Positions 24,989 to 34,399 of a stretch of DNA of 64,000 bases are shown here, piece after piece. The notes beneath the pieces were generated by a model. That model had not been told where the DNA came from. It ran no database searches and saw only the letters and a program-made list of their open reading frames with translations. The stretch's first letter is position 1, and every line of letters begins with the position of its first letter. The position numbers were made by a program, and so were the translations under genes. The DNA comes from Bradyrhizobium canariense. Its GTDB lineage: Bacteria > Pseudomonadota > Alphaproteobacteria > Rhizobiales > Xanthobacteraceae. The DNA lies in NCBI RefSeq assembly GCF_900105125.1, contig NZ_LT629750.1, positions 2,790,001 through 2,854,000 of the forward strand, read 5' to 3'.

Positions 24989-25723
24989 CTAGCCAAAATT
25001 CTGCAGCGCCGGAAACGTCTCCAGCAGCCAGATGCTGGCGGTGGATACCGCGCCGGTGAGAAAGGCAACGCCGGTGATGACCATGAGCACGCCCATCGCC
25101 CGCTCGACATTGGCGAGATGCCGTTTCATCCGCGAGAACAGCGACGAAAACCGCTCCAGCATGAAAGCTGCGAGCAGGAAGGGAATGCCGAGGCCGGCGG
25201 AATAAACCGCAAGCAGGCCGGCACCTTTCGTCACCGTCGCCTCGGCGGCCGCAACCGACAGGATCGCTGCGAGGATCGGCCCGATGCAGGGTGTCCAGCC
25301 GAACGCAAAGGCCAGGCCCATCACATAGGCCCCCCACAGCCCGACCGGCTTGGGTATCGCCAGGCGCCCTTCCCGCATCAAAAATCCAATCCGCGTCAAC
25401 CCAAGGAAATGCAGCCCCATGATGATGATCACGATGCCGGCAAGGATCGACAGCTCCGCCGACCAGGCGCGGATCAGCGTGCCGATCAGGGAGGCGCTGG
25501 CGCCAAGCGCCACAAATACGGTCGAAAAGCCCAGCACGAATATGAACGCTGAAATCATCACGGCCCGCCGTGAGGCGGACGCGGGTTCGTCATTGGCGAC
25601 GTGCTCGATCGTCGCTCCCGTCAGATAGATCAGGTAGGGCGGCACCAAAGGCAGCACGCACGGCGACAGGAAACTGACCAGACCTGCGATCAGCGCGGCG
25701 GGGATCGAAACATCGTGAATCAT
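24989..25723 (-). CDS. ccdA: Cytochrome c biogenesis protein CcdA (DsbD-type thiol transporter)
   Basis: 244 aa with six membrane helices. The two redox cysteines are Cys22 (FLSPCVLPLVPPY) and Cys146 (GWTPCIGPILAAIL), in the duplicated pattern of CcdA. The protein carries electrons from cytoplasmic thioredoxin to the periplasm for haem-lyase and other apoproteins. ATG 25721-25723. The gene is convergent with the serine hydrolase and isolated from other cytochrome c genes. Confidence 0.93.
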   Translation of the reverse strand: MIHDVSIPAALIAGLVSFLSPCVLPLVPPYLIYLTGATIEHVANDEPASASRRAVMISAFIFVLGFSTVFVALGASASLIGTLIRAWSAELSILAGIVIIIMGLHFLGLTRIGFLMREGRLAIPKPVGLWGAYVMGLAFAFGWTPCIGPILAAILSVAAAEATVTKGAGLLAVYSAGLGIPFLLAAFMLERFSSLFSRMKRHLANVERAMGVLMVITGVAFLTGAVSTASIWLLETFPALQNFG

Positions 25724-26193
25724 GAAGTCGGTATCATTCCTGGTGGCTGGCCGCGCCCCGCGCCTGGGCCAAACCTGACGCCGATCTGCGGGATTAATCC
25801 GGCTTCATGTAGCGGATGCACAAGATTATCTCGATCAATAATGCGGCACCGCCGGGAGCCGGGCCATTGATCGCCGCCGTGCCGGAGAGCCAGTTCCAGG
25901 CATTCCGCCTCGAAGCGCCCCAAATAAGTTCCAAATTGCCATAAGAATTAAGTCCTGCCCCGGCCGGCGGAAGATAGTACCTCTGAACCTAGAATTGCAT
26001 TTCCTGTTCGATCTATCCTATTATGCTTTGCAAATGCGCCGGATGACCGGCCGCCTTGTGGTGGCCTTTGGCGCGACAAAATTCCCGTGACTTAGCTAAG
26101 AATTCCACCATCCCAGCGAACTAAGCGGTATATAAGATGAATCCCTGACCCAGCTGTTCAGGGGCTTCTCGACCGAAGGACGGTAAAAGCAGA
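25724..26193. other. 470-bp non-coding gap upstream of the XRE regulator
   Basis: Divergent promoter region between ccdA and the XRE gene. No credible gene was found. It contains the short palindrome CTTAGCTAAG (about 26094-26103) and an inverted repeat CCCTGA / TCAGGG (26143-26163) in the presumed 5' leader of the XRE gene. Confidence 0.5.
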
Positions 26194-26589
26194 ATGAATA
26201 AATCAGCCGCAAAGAAGATGAAGCAGCGCAGTGCCGGAAAACCCGACATTGAACTGGGCAAGCGGATTCGATTGCGACGTGTCGAGCAACGAATTTCGCA
26301 AGCGGAGCTCGGTGAGCAGCTTGGCGTCAGCTTTCAGCAGGTCCAGAAATACGAGAAGGGCGTCAACCGCGTCGGCGCTGCTCGTCTTCAGCAAATTGCC
26401 ACCGCGCTCGATGTGCCCGTCACGTTCTTTTACGACGGTGACGGCAAGGCACGGGAAGTCGAAAGCCTGCTGTTTCTCGATAGCTCGTTCAGCCTGAGAT
26501 TGCTGCGCGCCTATAGCAAGATCAAGGATCAGACCGTGCAACGTCAGCTCGTGTCTCTGATGGAATCGATCGCCGCGAACGAAGACTAA
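26194..26589 (+). CDS. XRE-family helix-turn-helix regulator (PraR-like)
   Basis: 131 aa. HTH_3 domain at about residues 22-78: LGKRIRLRRVEQRISQAELGEQLGVSFQQVQKYEKG, then GAARLQQIATALDVPVTFFYD. This block is characteristic of a widespread alphaproteobacterial group that includes PraR of Rhizobium. The basic N-terminus (KKMKQRS) and acidic C-terminus are as expected. It is probably an autoregulated repressor for surface or quorum-related traits in relatives; its targets here are unknown. An inverted repeat in its leader (26143-26163) could be involved. Confidence 0.88.
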   Translation: MNKSAAKKMKQRSAGKPDIELGKRIRLRRVEQRISQAELGEQLGVSFQQVQKYEKGVNRVGAARLQQIATALDVPVTFFYDGDGKAREVESLLFLDSSFSLRLLRAYSKIKDQTVQRQLVSLMESIAANED

Positions 26590-26631
26590 CGTTTGACCCG
26601 CCAATTTTCAGGCGGCTTCACGAAACGTCAT

Positions 26632-26655
26632 GGCTGGTCCGGCCCAGCCTTTCTA
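26632..26655 (+). terminator. Probable terminator after the XRE gene
   Basis: Stem GGCTGG / CCAGCC (26632-26637, 26644-26649) followed by TTTCTAATTT, in the 63-bp gap between convergent genes. Confidence 0.5.
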
Positions 26656-28293
26656 ATTTATAGCGCCACGGACGTGATCGATCAGCGCCAGCGGATCGGA
26701 CGGCAGTTTGTCGCCGCGCCATGCGACGTGCTGATCCGGACGCGACAGCACGAGTTTGCTGCCGTTGAAAGCGGCAGTCTCGGGCTCTGCAATCTCAAGC
26801 AGCTTTAGCGGCACGCCCCGCTCGCGCGCCGCAGCCTGCAGCGCGGTAACGTCCACGGCGGAATCAAACCTCAACAAAGTGAACTCGGGTCCCATGGCGT
26901 CGTAGATCGAGGCGCCGCCCTCGCGCCACAGATGCGGGGTGCGGCAACCCGGCACGGTCGAGGGCGTATAGCTGCTCATCGTATAGGCCGGATGCTCAGT
27001 GCCATCATAGGCGATGATCGGCGAACGATCATAATAGGTGCCGAAGTTGAGGCCCGCGCAGGCATATTGCTGCACGTTGATCTCATAGGCGAGACGCCCG
27101 ACCTCCGCCCGCGCCAGCTCGCCGGCGGATCCCGCATCTTCGATTTCATCGGGGACCGCACCACGGCGGCGAATTTCAGCCTCGGCGTGCGACATCGCAA
27201 AACGCGAGACCTGGCTGGTGATCGGCCAGCGCTCCGCCTCATAGGCGTCGAGAATCGAAGCCGGCGCCCAGCCGTTGAGATGGGCGGCAAGCAGCCAGGA
27301 TAAATTCATCGCATCGGCGATGCCCGCGTTCATTCCGTAACCGGCATAGGGCACCCAGATATGGGCCGCATCGCCGGCGATGAACGCGCAACGATCGCGA
27401 AACTTGTTGGCGATCAGGCGGCGTCCGTACCAATCCTCTTTCGAGATGATGTCGTATTTGAAGTCCGCTCCCACGCCGAGAATGGTCCGAAGGCAGGCAT
27501 CGCGATCGACCGCCTCGAACTCGGTCTCGCCGGGTTTCATATAATTGTGCACCAGCCATCGCTCGCGGCCATCGATCGCGTACACCATGCCGGAGCGCCG
27601 CGGATTGATCGCGCCGGTGCCCCAGGCATTCGCGGACTGCTGGCGATCGATCAGCCCGGGCGCGCGGATGTAGGTCGACTGAACACGCTGGATGATGGCA
27701 TCCCCGGTCAGCTCCGCGCCCATCGCCTTGCGGACGACGGAGCGTGCGCCGTCGCAGCCAATGAGGAAGCGGCAGCTCAAACGCTTCACCGTCCCGGTTT
27801 CAAGATCGCGCAGGCTGACGGTTGCGGAAGTATCCTCCACCACCACGTCTTCGACCGATGTCCGGTTGACGATGCGGATGCGCGGTTGCGCGGCGGCATG
27901 CTCAAACAGGATCGGTTCAAGGAAGATCTGGTTGATGCGATGCGGCGGCTCCGGCGTCGGCCAGTTGCAATCAGGACCGTCCGTCATGGTGAAGCGGTCG
28001 CGACGGCAGGGAATTGGAATGCGCGCCAGTTCCCGCCCGGTAAACGACGTGCGATAGCTGATGTCATGCGGATAATCGGCCGGCAATCCGGCGTTGCGCA
28101 CCTGTTCGGCGATGCCGAGCCGCCGGAAGGTTTCCATGGTGCGAGCGGCAACGTGATTGCATTTCGGCTCCGGAGGCGCGGCACGGGCGCGCGTTTCCGC
28201 GACCGTGACGTTGATTCCCCGCCACGCCAGATCGATCGCCAGCGTCAGCCCAACCGGGCCCGCGCCCACGATCAGTACATCAGAGTCAGTCAT
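26653..28293 (-). CDS. FAD-dependent aromatic monooxygenase (class A flavoprotein hydroxylase)
   Basis: About 546 aa from ATG 28291-28293 (MTDSDVLIVGAGPVGLTLAIDLAWRG); the frame allows starts 3-4 codons earlier. GxGxxG at residues 9-14 binds FAD. The DG motif is FLIGCDGARSVVRKAMG, and the third flavin motif is CAFIAGDAAHIWVPYAGYGMNAGIADAMNLSW. A C-terminal thioredoxin-like domain (residues ~400-546) is typical of phenol- or 3-hydroxyphenylpropionate-type hydroxylases. The enzyme adds a hydroxyl to a phenolic ring with NAD(P)H and O2. The Bug-type receptor gene just upstream on the same strand could import its substrate. Confidence 0.85.
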   Translation of the reverse strand: MTDSDVLIVGAGPVGLTLAIDLAWRGINVTVAETRARAAPPEPKCNHVAARTMETFRRLGIAEQVRNAGLPADYPHDISYRTSFTGRELARIPIPCRRDRFTMTDGPDCNWPTPEPPHRINQIFLEPILFEHAAAQPRIRIVNRTSVEDVVVEDTSATVSLRDLETGTVKRLSCRFLIGCDGARSVVRKAMGAELTGDAIIQRVQSTYIRAPGLIDRQQSANAWGTGAINPRRSGMVYAIDGRERWLVHNYMKPGETEFEAVDRDACLRTILGVGADFKYDIISKEDWYGRRLIANKFRDRCAFIAGDAAHIWVPYAGYGMNAGIADAMNLSWLLAAHLNGWAPASILDAYEAERWPITSQVSRFAMSHAEAEIRRRGAVPDEIEDAGSAGELARAEVGRLAYEINVQQYACAGLNFGTYYDRSPIIAYDGTEHPAYTMSSYTPSTVPGCRTPHLWREGGASIYDAMGPEFTLLRFDSAVDVTALQAAARERGVPLKLLEIAEPETAAFNGSKLVLSRPDQHVAWRGDKLPSDPLALIDHVRGAIN

Positions 28294-28356
28294 TTCGGCC
28301 ATCAATCGTATCTCGAGAGAGTTTCAGCCAAAGATCAGCCAAGCGAATGGCCAGCG

Positions 28357-29340
28357 TCATTCCAGCTCGGCGCCGGAAGCCGTGACGATGCCAGCCCATC
28401 GATCCACTTCGGTCTTCACATAGGCGGCAAAGCTGTCCGGGGTCGATCCGGGTAGCGGCTCCAGCGCGGCGATCTTGAACTTGTCGCGCGCGGCGGGATC
28501 GGCAATCAACTTTGCAAGCTGCGCCGCCAATTGGTCGACGATCGGCCGCGGCATGCCGGCGGGGCCGACCACGCCCTGCCATGCGACAAGCTCAAAACCG
28601 GGAAGGCCGCTCTCGGCCAGGGTCGGAATGTCGGGCGCAGCCGTGACCCGCTTCGCCGTGGTCACGCCGAGAACCCTGACCTTGCCTTCGCGAATCTGCG
28701 GCAGCGCGGGTTGAAGATCCGCCACCATGAAGGGAACGTGTCCCGCGATCACGTCCAGCATCGCCGGTACGCTGCCGCGATATGGAACGTGGCGGATATC
28801 GATTCCCGCGGCCGTTTTCAGCATCTCGGCACCGAGATGCTGCGGACTGCCATTGCCGGCCGAGCCGTAGGCCAGCCCCGGCTTCGATTTGGCATAGGCG
28901 ATGAACTCGGACAGCGTATTTGCCGGAACGGAAGGGTTGACGATCAGCGCAAACGGCACGCCGGCGACCAGCGCGATCGGCGTAAAATCCTTCACCGGAT
29001 CGTAAGGCAGCTTCTTGTACAGCGTCTTGTTGATCGCGAGCGTGGTCGAAGTTGCGATCAGCAGCGTGTAACCGTCAGGCTGGGCTCTTGCGACCAGCTC
29101 CGCACCAAGCGTCGTGCCGGCCCCCGGCTTGTTCTCGACAATAACGCCGGCGCGAAGCCCGGTCTGGAGCTGATCGGCAACCAGGCGGCCGAGGAAGTCG
29201 GTCGTGCCGCCGGCGGGATAAGGCACGATGATCTTGATGGTCTGGCTGGGATAGCTACTCTCGGCAACGGTCGGCAGCCCCGTCAGCAAGGTCAGCGCAC
29301 CGCCACATCCGGCAATCGCCTGTCGACGATTCCACAGCAT
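28357..29340 (-). CDS. Tripartite tricarboxylate transporter-type (Bug family) periplasmic receptor
   Basis: 327 aa from ATG 29338-29340 (MLWNRRQAIAGCGGALTLL), a signal with a twin-arginine-like RRQ. Bug hallmarks: YPSQTIKIIVPYPAGGTTDFLGRLVADQL, ENKPGAGTTLGAELVARAQPDGYTLL, LAYGSAGNGSPQHLGAEML, and VRVLGVTTAKRVTAAPDIPTLAESGLPGFE. It binds a carboxylate or aromatic acid in the periplasm. The 63-bp spacing to the monooxygenase suggests an operon. No TctA/TctB membrane genes are present, as is common for Bug proteins. Confidence 0.88.
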   Translation of the reverse strand: MLWNRRQAIAGCGGALTLLTGLPTVAESSYPSQTIKIIVPYPAGGTTDFLGRLVADQLQTGLRAGVIVENKPGAGTTLGAELVARAQPDGYTLLIATSTTLAINKTLYKKLPYDPVKDFTPIALVAGVPFALIVNPSVPANTLSEFIAYAKSKPGLAYGSAGNGSPQHLGAEMLKTAAGIDIRHVPYRGSVPAMLDVIAGHVPFMVADLQPALPQIREGKVRVLGVTTAKRVTAAPDIPTLAESGLPGFELVAWQGVVGPAGMPRPIVDQLAAQLAKLIADPAARDKFKIAALEPLPGSTPDSFAAYVKTEVDRWAGIVTASGAELE

Positions 29341-29599
29341 TCGTCCTCCCAAACCCACATTCATTTTATTTCAGCGAATAGCTTCGCGAACCTGATTAGC
29401 TATCCCGGAGACATAGCAAAGGCAATCCAGCGCTTGCGGCGGTGCAGCAGCCGCACAGGTTTAATCAGAACGCAACTCCGACCCGCCAATATTCAGAAAC
29501 ATTTGCCGATCAGTCTTCACCTGATTCTTCGGCCCGATTTGAGCCCAGCCTGTTCATTTTTCAACGTCAGCGCCACGGCGCATCCCAGGGGCAACAGAT

Positions 29600-30913
29600 A
29601 TGCGAAGATTGACACTCATTGCCGTTGCCAGCGTGTTTGCAACCGCATCGGCATTCGGCCAAAGCGCGGGCACGGTCACTTCCGGCGCCTCGTCTCCGAC
29701 CAAACCCGCCGCCGCAACCGTGGCAAAGCCCGTGGCCGCATCAACAGCGGAATCACGTTCCTCGGCGGCGCTGGCGCTGTCACACGAGCCGACCTTCGAT
29801 CAGGGAACGGCGGGGCGGATCAAGGAGGCCGCGCTGAGCTATTCGGATCTGGCGGTGCGCGGCGGGTGGCCGATGATTCCCACTGATGCCAAATTCGTAT
29901 CCGGCGTGCCGGGACCGCATGACGATGTGCTGCGCAAGCGTCTTCTGATCAGCGGCGATCTTGCCGCCGACAAGGCCTCCGGCCCTTACGATGCCGATGT
30001 CACCGAGGCGGTGATGCGTTTCCAGGCGCGCCACGGCCTTGCGCCGACCGGCATCGTGACGCCGCGTACACTGGCCGCCCTTAACGTGCCCGTGCAGAAA
30101 CGCATCAGGCAGCTTGAGGCCTCGCTCGAACGCCTTGAAAACATGAATTTCGCGTTTGGGGAGCGCTACGTGGTCGTGAACCTGCCCGCGACATTCGCCG
30201 AGGCGGTCGAGAACGACAAGGTGGTCCGGCGCTATCGCGTGATCGTCGGCAAGACCGAAAAGCCTTCGCCAACGCTCACAGCCGAAATCACCAGCGTCAA
30301 TCTCAACCCGACCTGGACCGTCCCCTCGTCGATCGCGAAGACTGAAATCTCCGCCCATATGCGCAAGGATCCCGGTTATCTCTCCCGCATGCACATGGAA
30401 GTGCTGGATGCCCACGACAGCCCGATCGATCCGGGTTCGGTCGATTGGTCCGGCGCCCACACGCCGAACTTCACGGTGCGTCAGCAGTCGGGCACCTGGA
30501 ATGCGCTGGGCGCCGTGAAGATCGACATGCCGAACCCTTACTCGGTCTATATGCACGACACCAACCAGCGCAGCCTGTTCAGCGACGACTACCGCTTCGA
30601 CTCGCACGGCTGCGCACGGGTCGATAATGTGCGCGACCTCGCCGCGTGGCTGCTGCAGGAAGAAATGCCGAAATGGAATCGCGCCGCGATCGACGCCGCC
30701 ATCGCCACCGGCCAGCGCGAAGACATCGCGCTACCCAAGAAGGTCCCGGTGGCCTGGGTCTATCTCACGGCGTGGATGACAAAGGACCAGACCGTTCAGT
30801 TCCGCAACGACATCTATGACCAGGATGAACAGCTTCTGGAAGCCACCGCCGAGGAAGCGGCGTTTTTCAGCCAGGCCGCCAATCATCCATTGACGGCCCA
30901 TCTTGCGCAGTGA
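29600..30913 (+). CDS. L,D-transpeptidase with peptidoglycan-binding domain (LdtD/YcbB-like)
   Basis: 437 aa. Sec signal peptide (MRRLTLIAVASVFATASAFG). A PG_binding_1 domain covers about residues 110-150 (SGPYDADVTEAVMRFQARHGLAPTG). The YkuD catalytic domain follows (RYVVVNLPATFAEAVEN ... ITSVNLNPTWTVP ... MHDTNQRSLFS), with active-site Cys338 in DSHGCARV. It forms 3-3 cross-links in peptidoglycan or anchors lipoprotein to it in the periplasm. Length is shorter than E. coli YcbB (about 615 aa). It is not in an obvious operon; the next gene starts 50 bp later. Confidence 0.92.
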   Translation: MRRLTLIAVASVFATASAFGQSAGTVTSGASSPTKPAAATVAKPVAASTAESRSSAALALSHEPTFDQGTAGRIKEAALSYSDLAVRGGWPMIPTDAKFVSGVPGPHDDVLRKRLLISGDLAADKASGPYDADVTEAVMRFQARHGLAPTGIVTPRTLAALNVPVQKRIRQLEASLERLENMNFAFGERYVVVNLPATFAEAVENDKVVRRYRVIVGKTEKPSPTLTAEITSVNLNPTWTVPSSIAKTEISAHMRKDPGYLSRMHMEVLDAHDSPIDPGSVDWSGAHTPNFTVRQQSGTWNALGAVKIDMPNPYSVYMHDTNQRSLFSDDYRFDSHGCARVDNVRDLAAWLLQEEMPKWNRAAIDAAIATGQREDIALPKKVPVAWVYLTAWMTKDQTVQFRNDIYDQDEQLLEATAEEAAFFSQAANHPLTAHLAQ

Positions 30914-30962
30914 ATGGATAGTCTTCCAATACAATCAAAATTCCGCGTAACGGAAGACGCCA

Positions 30963-31694
30963 ATGATAATCCTTCACCACGGCTGGCGCTCCAGCGCATC
31001 GCGTCGCGTGCGGCTGTGCCTTGAGGAAAAAGGCCTCGACTATGAGGGCCATGTGGTCGACATGGCGCAGATGGAACACCATTCGCCGGAATATCTGAAG
31101 ATCAATCCGCTGGGCGTGATTCCGACGCTGATCCATGACGGCCGGCCGCTGCACGAGAGCGGCACCATCTGCGAATATCTCGACGAAACTTTTCCCGATC
31201 CGCCGCTGCGGCCGGACAGCCCCTACGATCGCGCGCTGATGCGCAACTGGATCAGGCATATCGACGGGCTGATTCACAATCTCATCATCTTCAACTGGCG
31301 GCACCATCTGCAAAAGGTCGCGGCGCAATGGTCGGACGAAGAACTGGCCGAGAAACTCAAGAACATCCCGAGCAAGGAGCGCCAGGAGTCCTGGTTACGG
31401 GTGGCGCGCAAGCCCTACACCGAGGAAGAGCGCGCCGCCGCGCGCGCCAAGTTGACCCATCAGCTTCTGGACCGGATGGAAGAAGCGCTGAAACCCGCCG
31501 GCTGGCTGGTCGGCAGGGCCTATTCGATCGCCGATATCGCCGCGGTGCCGTTTGTGAAGCGGATCGACGAGGAAATCGCTCCGGATGAGGTGACGGCACA
31601 GAAACATCCCCGCGTCACCGAATGGTGGACTAAAATACAGGCGCGACCGGCCTTCGCGCGGGCGAAATTCGATCCCTTTATCACCACGGTCTGA
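30963..31694 (+). CDS. Glutathione S-transferase family protein
   Basis: 243 aa. N-terminal thioredoxin-fold domain (ILHHGWRSSASRRVRLCLEEKGLDYE; NPLGVIPTLIHDGRPLHESGTICEYLDE) with the cis-Pro (VIPTL) and the ES glutathione-binding pair. The helical C-terminal domain includes WLVGRAYSIADIAAVPFVKR. It is longer than usual in the middle (residues 100-160). It may be a ring-dehalogenase or maleylacetoacetate isomerase-like enzyme; the substrate is not predictable. The ECH gene follows after 37 bp and is probably co-transcribed. Confidence 0.87.
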   Translation: MIILHHGWRSSASRRVRLCLEEKGLDYEGHVVDMAQMEHHSPEYLKINPLGVIPTLIHDGRPLHESGTICEYLDETFPDPPLRPDSPYDRALMRNWIRHIDGLIHNLIIFNWRHHLQKVAAQWSDEELAEKLKNIPSKERQESWLRVARKPYTEEERAAARAKLTHQLLDRMEEALKPAGWLVGRAYSIADIAAVPFVKRIDEEIAPDEVTAQKHPRVTEWWTKIQARPAFARAKFDPFITTV

Positions 31695-31731
31695 ACCACC
31701 GATCATAGCTTCATCACCGAAAGCAGCTCCG

Positions 31732-32553
31732 ATGCTCGATGTCCCCCAAACCAGCGACAAACCCTATGCCGACGGCAAGATCCTGCAACGGATCGCCGAT
31801 GGCGTCGGCGTCATCACCTTCAACAATGCCGAAAAGCGCAACGCCATGTCGCTCGACATGTGGGAGGGGCTGGGACAGGCCCTGATCGAACTGCGCGACG
31901 ATGCCGAGGTGCGCGTGGTGATCCTGGTCGGCGCCGGCGACAAGGCGTTCGTCTCGGGCGCGGATATCAGCCAGTTCGAGAAAACCCGCCACAACGCAGA
32001 GGCCTCGGAAGAGTATTCCAAGCGCAGCGCCGCGCAGCGCGCCCTGCTCGCCGATTATCCGAAACCGATCATCGCCTGCATCCGCGGCTTCTGCCTCGGC
32101 GGCGGCATGCAGGTCGCGATGTCGGCGGATATCCGCATTGCCGCTACGGACAGCCAGTTCGGCATTCCCGCCGCCAAGCTCGGCATCGCCTATGGCTTTG
32201 ATGGCTTGCGCCATCTGGTTTCGCTGGTCGGCCCTTCGTGGGCGCGGCTGCTGATGTACACGGGAATGCGGATCGATTCTGCGGAAGCGCTGCGGATCGG
32301 ATTGGTCGATCGCGTGATTCCCACCGGCGAACTCTGGGGCGAGACCATGGAGATCGCCCGCACCATTTCCGGCAATGCTCCGCTGGCGATCAAGGCTGCC
32401 AAGATCACCATTGCGCAGGTGCTGAAAGACCCTGACGATCGCGACATGAACGCGATCAGGCAGATCGGTACCGACTGCATGGACTCAGAGGATTTCCGCG
32501 AGGGCCGCCGCGCCTTCATGGAAAAGCGCAAGCCGCAGTTCAAGGGAAAATAG
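31732..32553 (+). CDS. Enoyl-CoA hydratase/isomerase family protein
   Basis: 273 aa crotonase fold. CoA-binding loop GVGVITFNNAEKRNAMSLDMWEG; oxyanion-hole motifs FVSGADISQFEKT and RGFCLGGGMQVAMSADIRIAA; helix QFGIPAAKLGIAYGFDGLRHLV. It hydrates or isomerises an acyl-CoA in the cytoplasm. At the second catalytic acid position the sequence reads AAKLGIAYG, so the usual Glu164 is not obvious and a plain hydratase is not certain. It probably shares an operon with the GST. Confidence 0.85.
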   Translation: MLDVPQTSDKPYADGKILQRIADGVGVITFNNAEKRNAMSLDMWEGLGQALIELRDDAEVRVVILVGAGDKAFVSGADISQFEKTRHNAEASEEYSKRSAAQRALLADYPKPIIACIRGFCLGGGMQVAMSADIRIAATDSQFGIPAAKLGIAYGFDGLRHLVSLVGPSWARLLMYTGMRIDSAEALRIGLVDRVIPTGELWGETMEIARTISGNAPLAIKAAKITIAQVLKDPDDRDMNAIRQIGTDCMDSEDFREGRRAFMEKRKPQFKGK

Positions 32554-32564
32554 CGCGGGGAAGT

Positions 32565-32768
32565 TCAGCCTCCCGGCTGCAAACGAAACCGTTCGAGAAG
32601 CCGGATTGCGGGAGCGACGGAATCGGCTTCGGGCCGGGTCTCGCGTCGGGTATCACATGGGCCGTCATGCTCATTCAAAAGACGCGCGAGTTCGTTGCAA
32701 TAGAGTCTCTTCCAGCTTGTGTTCAAGCTGGCGAGAAATTCAAGTTCGCGGCCGGTGAGAATTGACAT
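32565..32768 (-). CDS. Small hypothetical protein (uncertain)
   Basis: 67 aa from ATG 32766-32768 (MSILTGRELEFLASLNTSWKRLYCNE ...), hydrophilic, two Cys, no known domain recognised. It lies downstream of the small secreted protein on the same strand. There is no strong ribosome site, and the longer frame upstream looks non-coding. It may be spurious. Confidence 0.3.
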   Translation of the reverse strand: MSILTGRELEFLASLNTSWKRLYCNELARLLNEHDGPCDTRRETRPEADSVAPAIRLLERFRLQPGG

Positions 32769-32806
32769 CAGAAGCCCGGAATGCCGACACGAGCACGGCG
32801 TGGGAG

Positions 32807-33130
32807 CTACATCTTTTGCATTCCGGCGTATTGCCGGCCGCTGTAAGGGCCGACATGAACGCCGGTCTGCATGCATTGCGATTTCGCTGCCACGCACATC
32901 CGGAGGCTGTCGGCCTGCGCGCTGGAATCGCGTATGCACGAAGCTGCATAGGCGCTGCAGGTGTGAGGGATCGCAGCCCTGCGCATCGCCATCCTGTATC
33001 TGTAGGAGCGGCCTCCATCGGACGACGCGCAACACCTGCCATCCATCTTGGTGGCTGACGCTGTCGTGAATTCGGACGACAGAACGATGCTCGAAATCGC
33101 GAGCAACACGATAACGGCCAATCGCTTCAT
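32807..33130 (-). CDS. Small secreted Cys-rich hypothetical protein
   Basis: 107 aa from ATG 33128-33130. A near-perfect Shine-Dalgarno (AAGGAGGT) stands 5-7 nt upstream. Sec signal peptide (MKRLAVIVLLAISSIVLSS ... TTASA). The mature part has six Cys in pairs: GRCCASS, then C-x6-C in HTCSAYAASCIRD, then C-x6-C in RMCVAAKSQCMQ. This suggests a disulphide-bonded periplasmic protein. Its ribosome site overlaps the end of the DUF1501 gene (15-bp gap), so it is translated in the DUF1800-DUF1501 operon. I do not recognise the family. Confidence 0.7.
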   Translation of the reverse strand: MKRLAVIVLLAISSIVLSSEFTTASATKMDGRCCASSDGGRSYRYRMAMRRAAIPHTCSAYAASCIRDSSAQADSLRMCVAAKSQCMQTGVHVGPYSGRQYAGMQKM

Positions 33131-33145
33131 GGTAGACCTCCTTGA

Positions 33146-34399
33146 TTAGCCGACAAGACCGGCGGTCGGCACGATGTTGGCACTGTCAGGAAACACGGTG
33201 CTTGCGAGCACGCTCTCTTCCACTCTCAAATGATCCCTCAGCAGACCCTTGAGCACGGAGCGCAGATCGGTGGTTGGTTTGAGGTCGCGTCCCTCATAGA
33301 GTTGGCCGGGCTTCAGTCCCGGCCAGTCAGCGATCATGCGTCCGCCCTGGATTGCGCCTCCAGCGAGAAACGCGACGGTGCCTGTACCGTGGTCTGTTCC
33401 GGCAGTCCCGTTGATGCGTGCGGTGCGCCCGAACTCGGTGACGATCGCGACCACCGTCTCGCGCCAGGCCTCGCCCATGTTGGTCTCGATAGCGGCCAGC
33501 GCGCCGTCGAGGGCTCCCAGCAGATTGGCGAGCTGACCGGACGCCGCGCCTTCGTTGATGTGCGTATCCCACCCGACAAAGCCCACCGCTCCGACACGCG
33601 GGCCGTCCGGCTTGGCGAGAAAGCGGGCAGCGGTGCCGGCAGCATCGGCAAAATAGGCGCGCACGCGCGCAATGCCGGGCGGTGGCAGCGGGGTGCCGGC
33701 GGACTTCGAAGCCTCGCCTCCGGTGGGGCCGAGTGCCGCAAGGCGGATGCGCGCCTCAAGCGCAACCGCAAGTCCTGGATCGGTGTGCTGATAGAGGTCC
33801 AGCAAGCGGGCCTGGGTGTCGTCGCTGGCAGGAAGCAATTGCTGCGGGACCCAGGACATCACCGGGGCCTTGCCTCGCACCACCAGGGGCGTCACCGGAC
33901 CCACGCCGATGGCGCGGCTGCCGCGCAGATCCACCCGGCCGTCCGATGCCAGCGCGAGCAGAGCGCGATTGAGCCAGCCGGTATCGATCGCGCCGGGCCG
34001 AGCCACCCCGCTCTCGAGAACATCCTGGCCATCGAAATGCGAGCGCTCGCGATACGGTGTCGCCGTGGCATGAACAATCGAGGCTTGCTGTGCCTTGTAA
34101 AGCCGGTGCAGGTTTGGCATCGCGGGATTGAGCGCGAACAAGCTGTCGAGCGGCAGTGCGGGCGTTTTGCCGTCGAGCACCAGGGCGCGATCGCCGCGCA
34201 GGCTAATCCAGTCGGGGTCGCCGACCGGTGCCACCGCGCCCAGTCCGTCAAGAGCGCCTCTCAGTACGATGACGAGCATGCGTGGATCGCGGCCTTCCGC
34301 TCGTGCCAGCTTGGGCATTTGAGTCCAGGCAAAGAGAGCGCCGGAACCGATCAGCATCTCGCGACGGCTGGGCAGGTGGCGGCAAAAGGTCATGGTCAC
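33146..34399 (-). CDS. DUF1501 family protein (Tat-exported, sulfatase-like fold)
   Basis: 417 aa. N-terminus PSRREMLIGSGALFAWTQMPKLARA carries a twin-arginine (SRREM) export signal. The DUF1501 blocks are visible: RMLVIVLRGALDGLGAVAPVGDPDW, YRERSHFDGQDVLESG, VGFVGWDTHINEGAASGQLANLL and VVAIVTEFGRTARINGTAGTDHGTG, which resemble alkaline phosphatase/sulfatase metal-binding loops. Family function is not settled. It overlaps the DUF1800 gene by 4 bp (ATGA), the usual partner of DUF1501, and is followed by the small secreted protein. Confidence 0.9.
   Translation of the reverse strand: MTMTFCRHLPSRREMLIGSGALFAWTQMPKLARAEGRDPRMLVIVLRGALDGLGAVAPVGDPDWISLRGDRALVLDGKTPALPLDSLFALNPAMPNLHRLYKAQQASIVHATATPYRERSHFDGQDVLESGVARPGAIDTGWLNRALLALASDGRVDLRGSRAIGVGPVTPLVVRGKAPVMSWVPQQLLPASDDTQARLLDLYQHTDPGLAVALEARIRLAALGPTGGEASKSAGTPLPPPGIARVRAYFADAAGTAARFLAKPDGPRVGAVGFVGWDTHINEGAASGQLANLLGALDGALAAIETNMGEAWRETVVAIVTEFGRTARINGTAGTDHGTGTVAFLAGGAIQGGRMIADWPGLKPGQLYEGRDLKPTTDLRSVLKGLLRDHLRVEESVLASTVFPDSANIVPTAGLVG

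Noticed and set aside
32719..33069. Plus-strand ORFs opposite the small secreted protein
   Set aside because: The minus-strand gene has a perfect Shine-Dalgarno and signal peptide; the plus-strand frames have neither.
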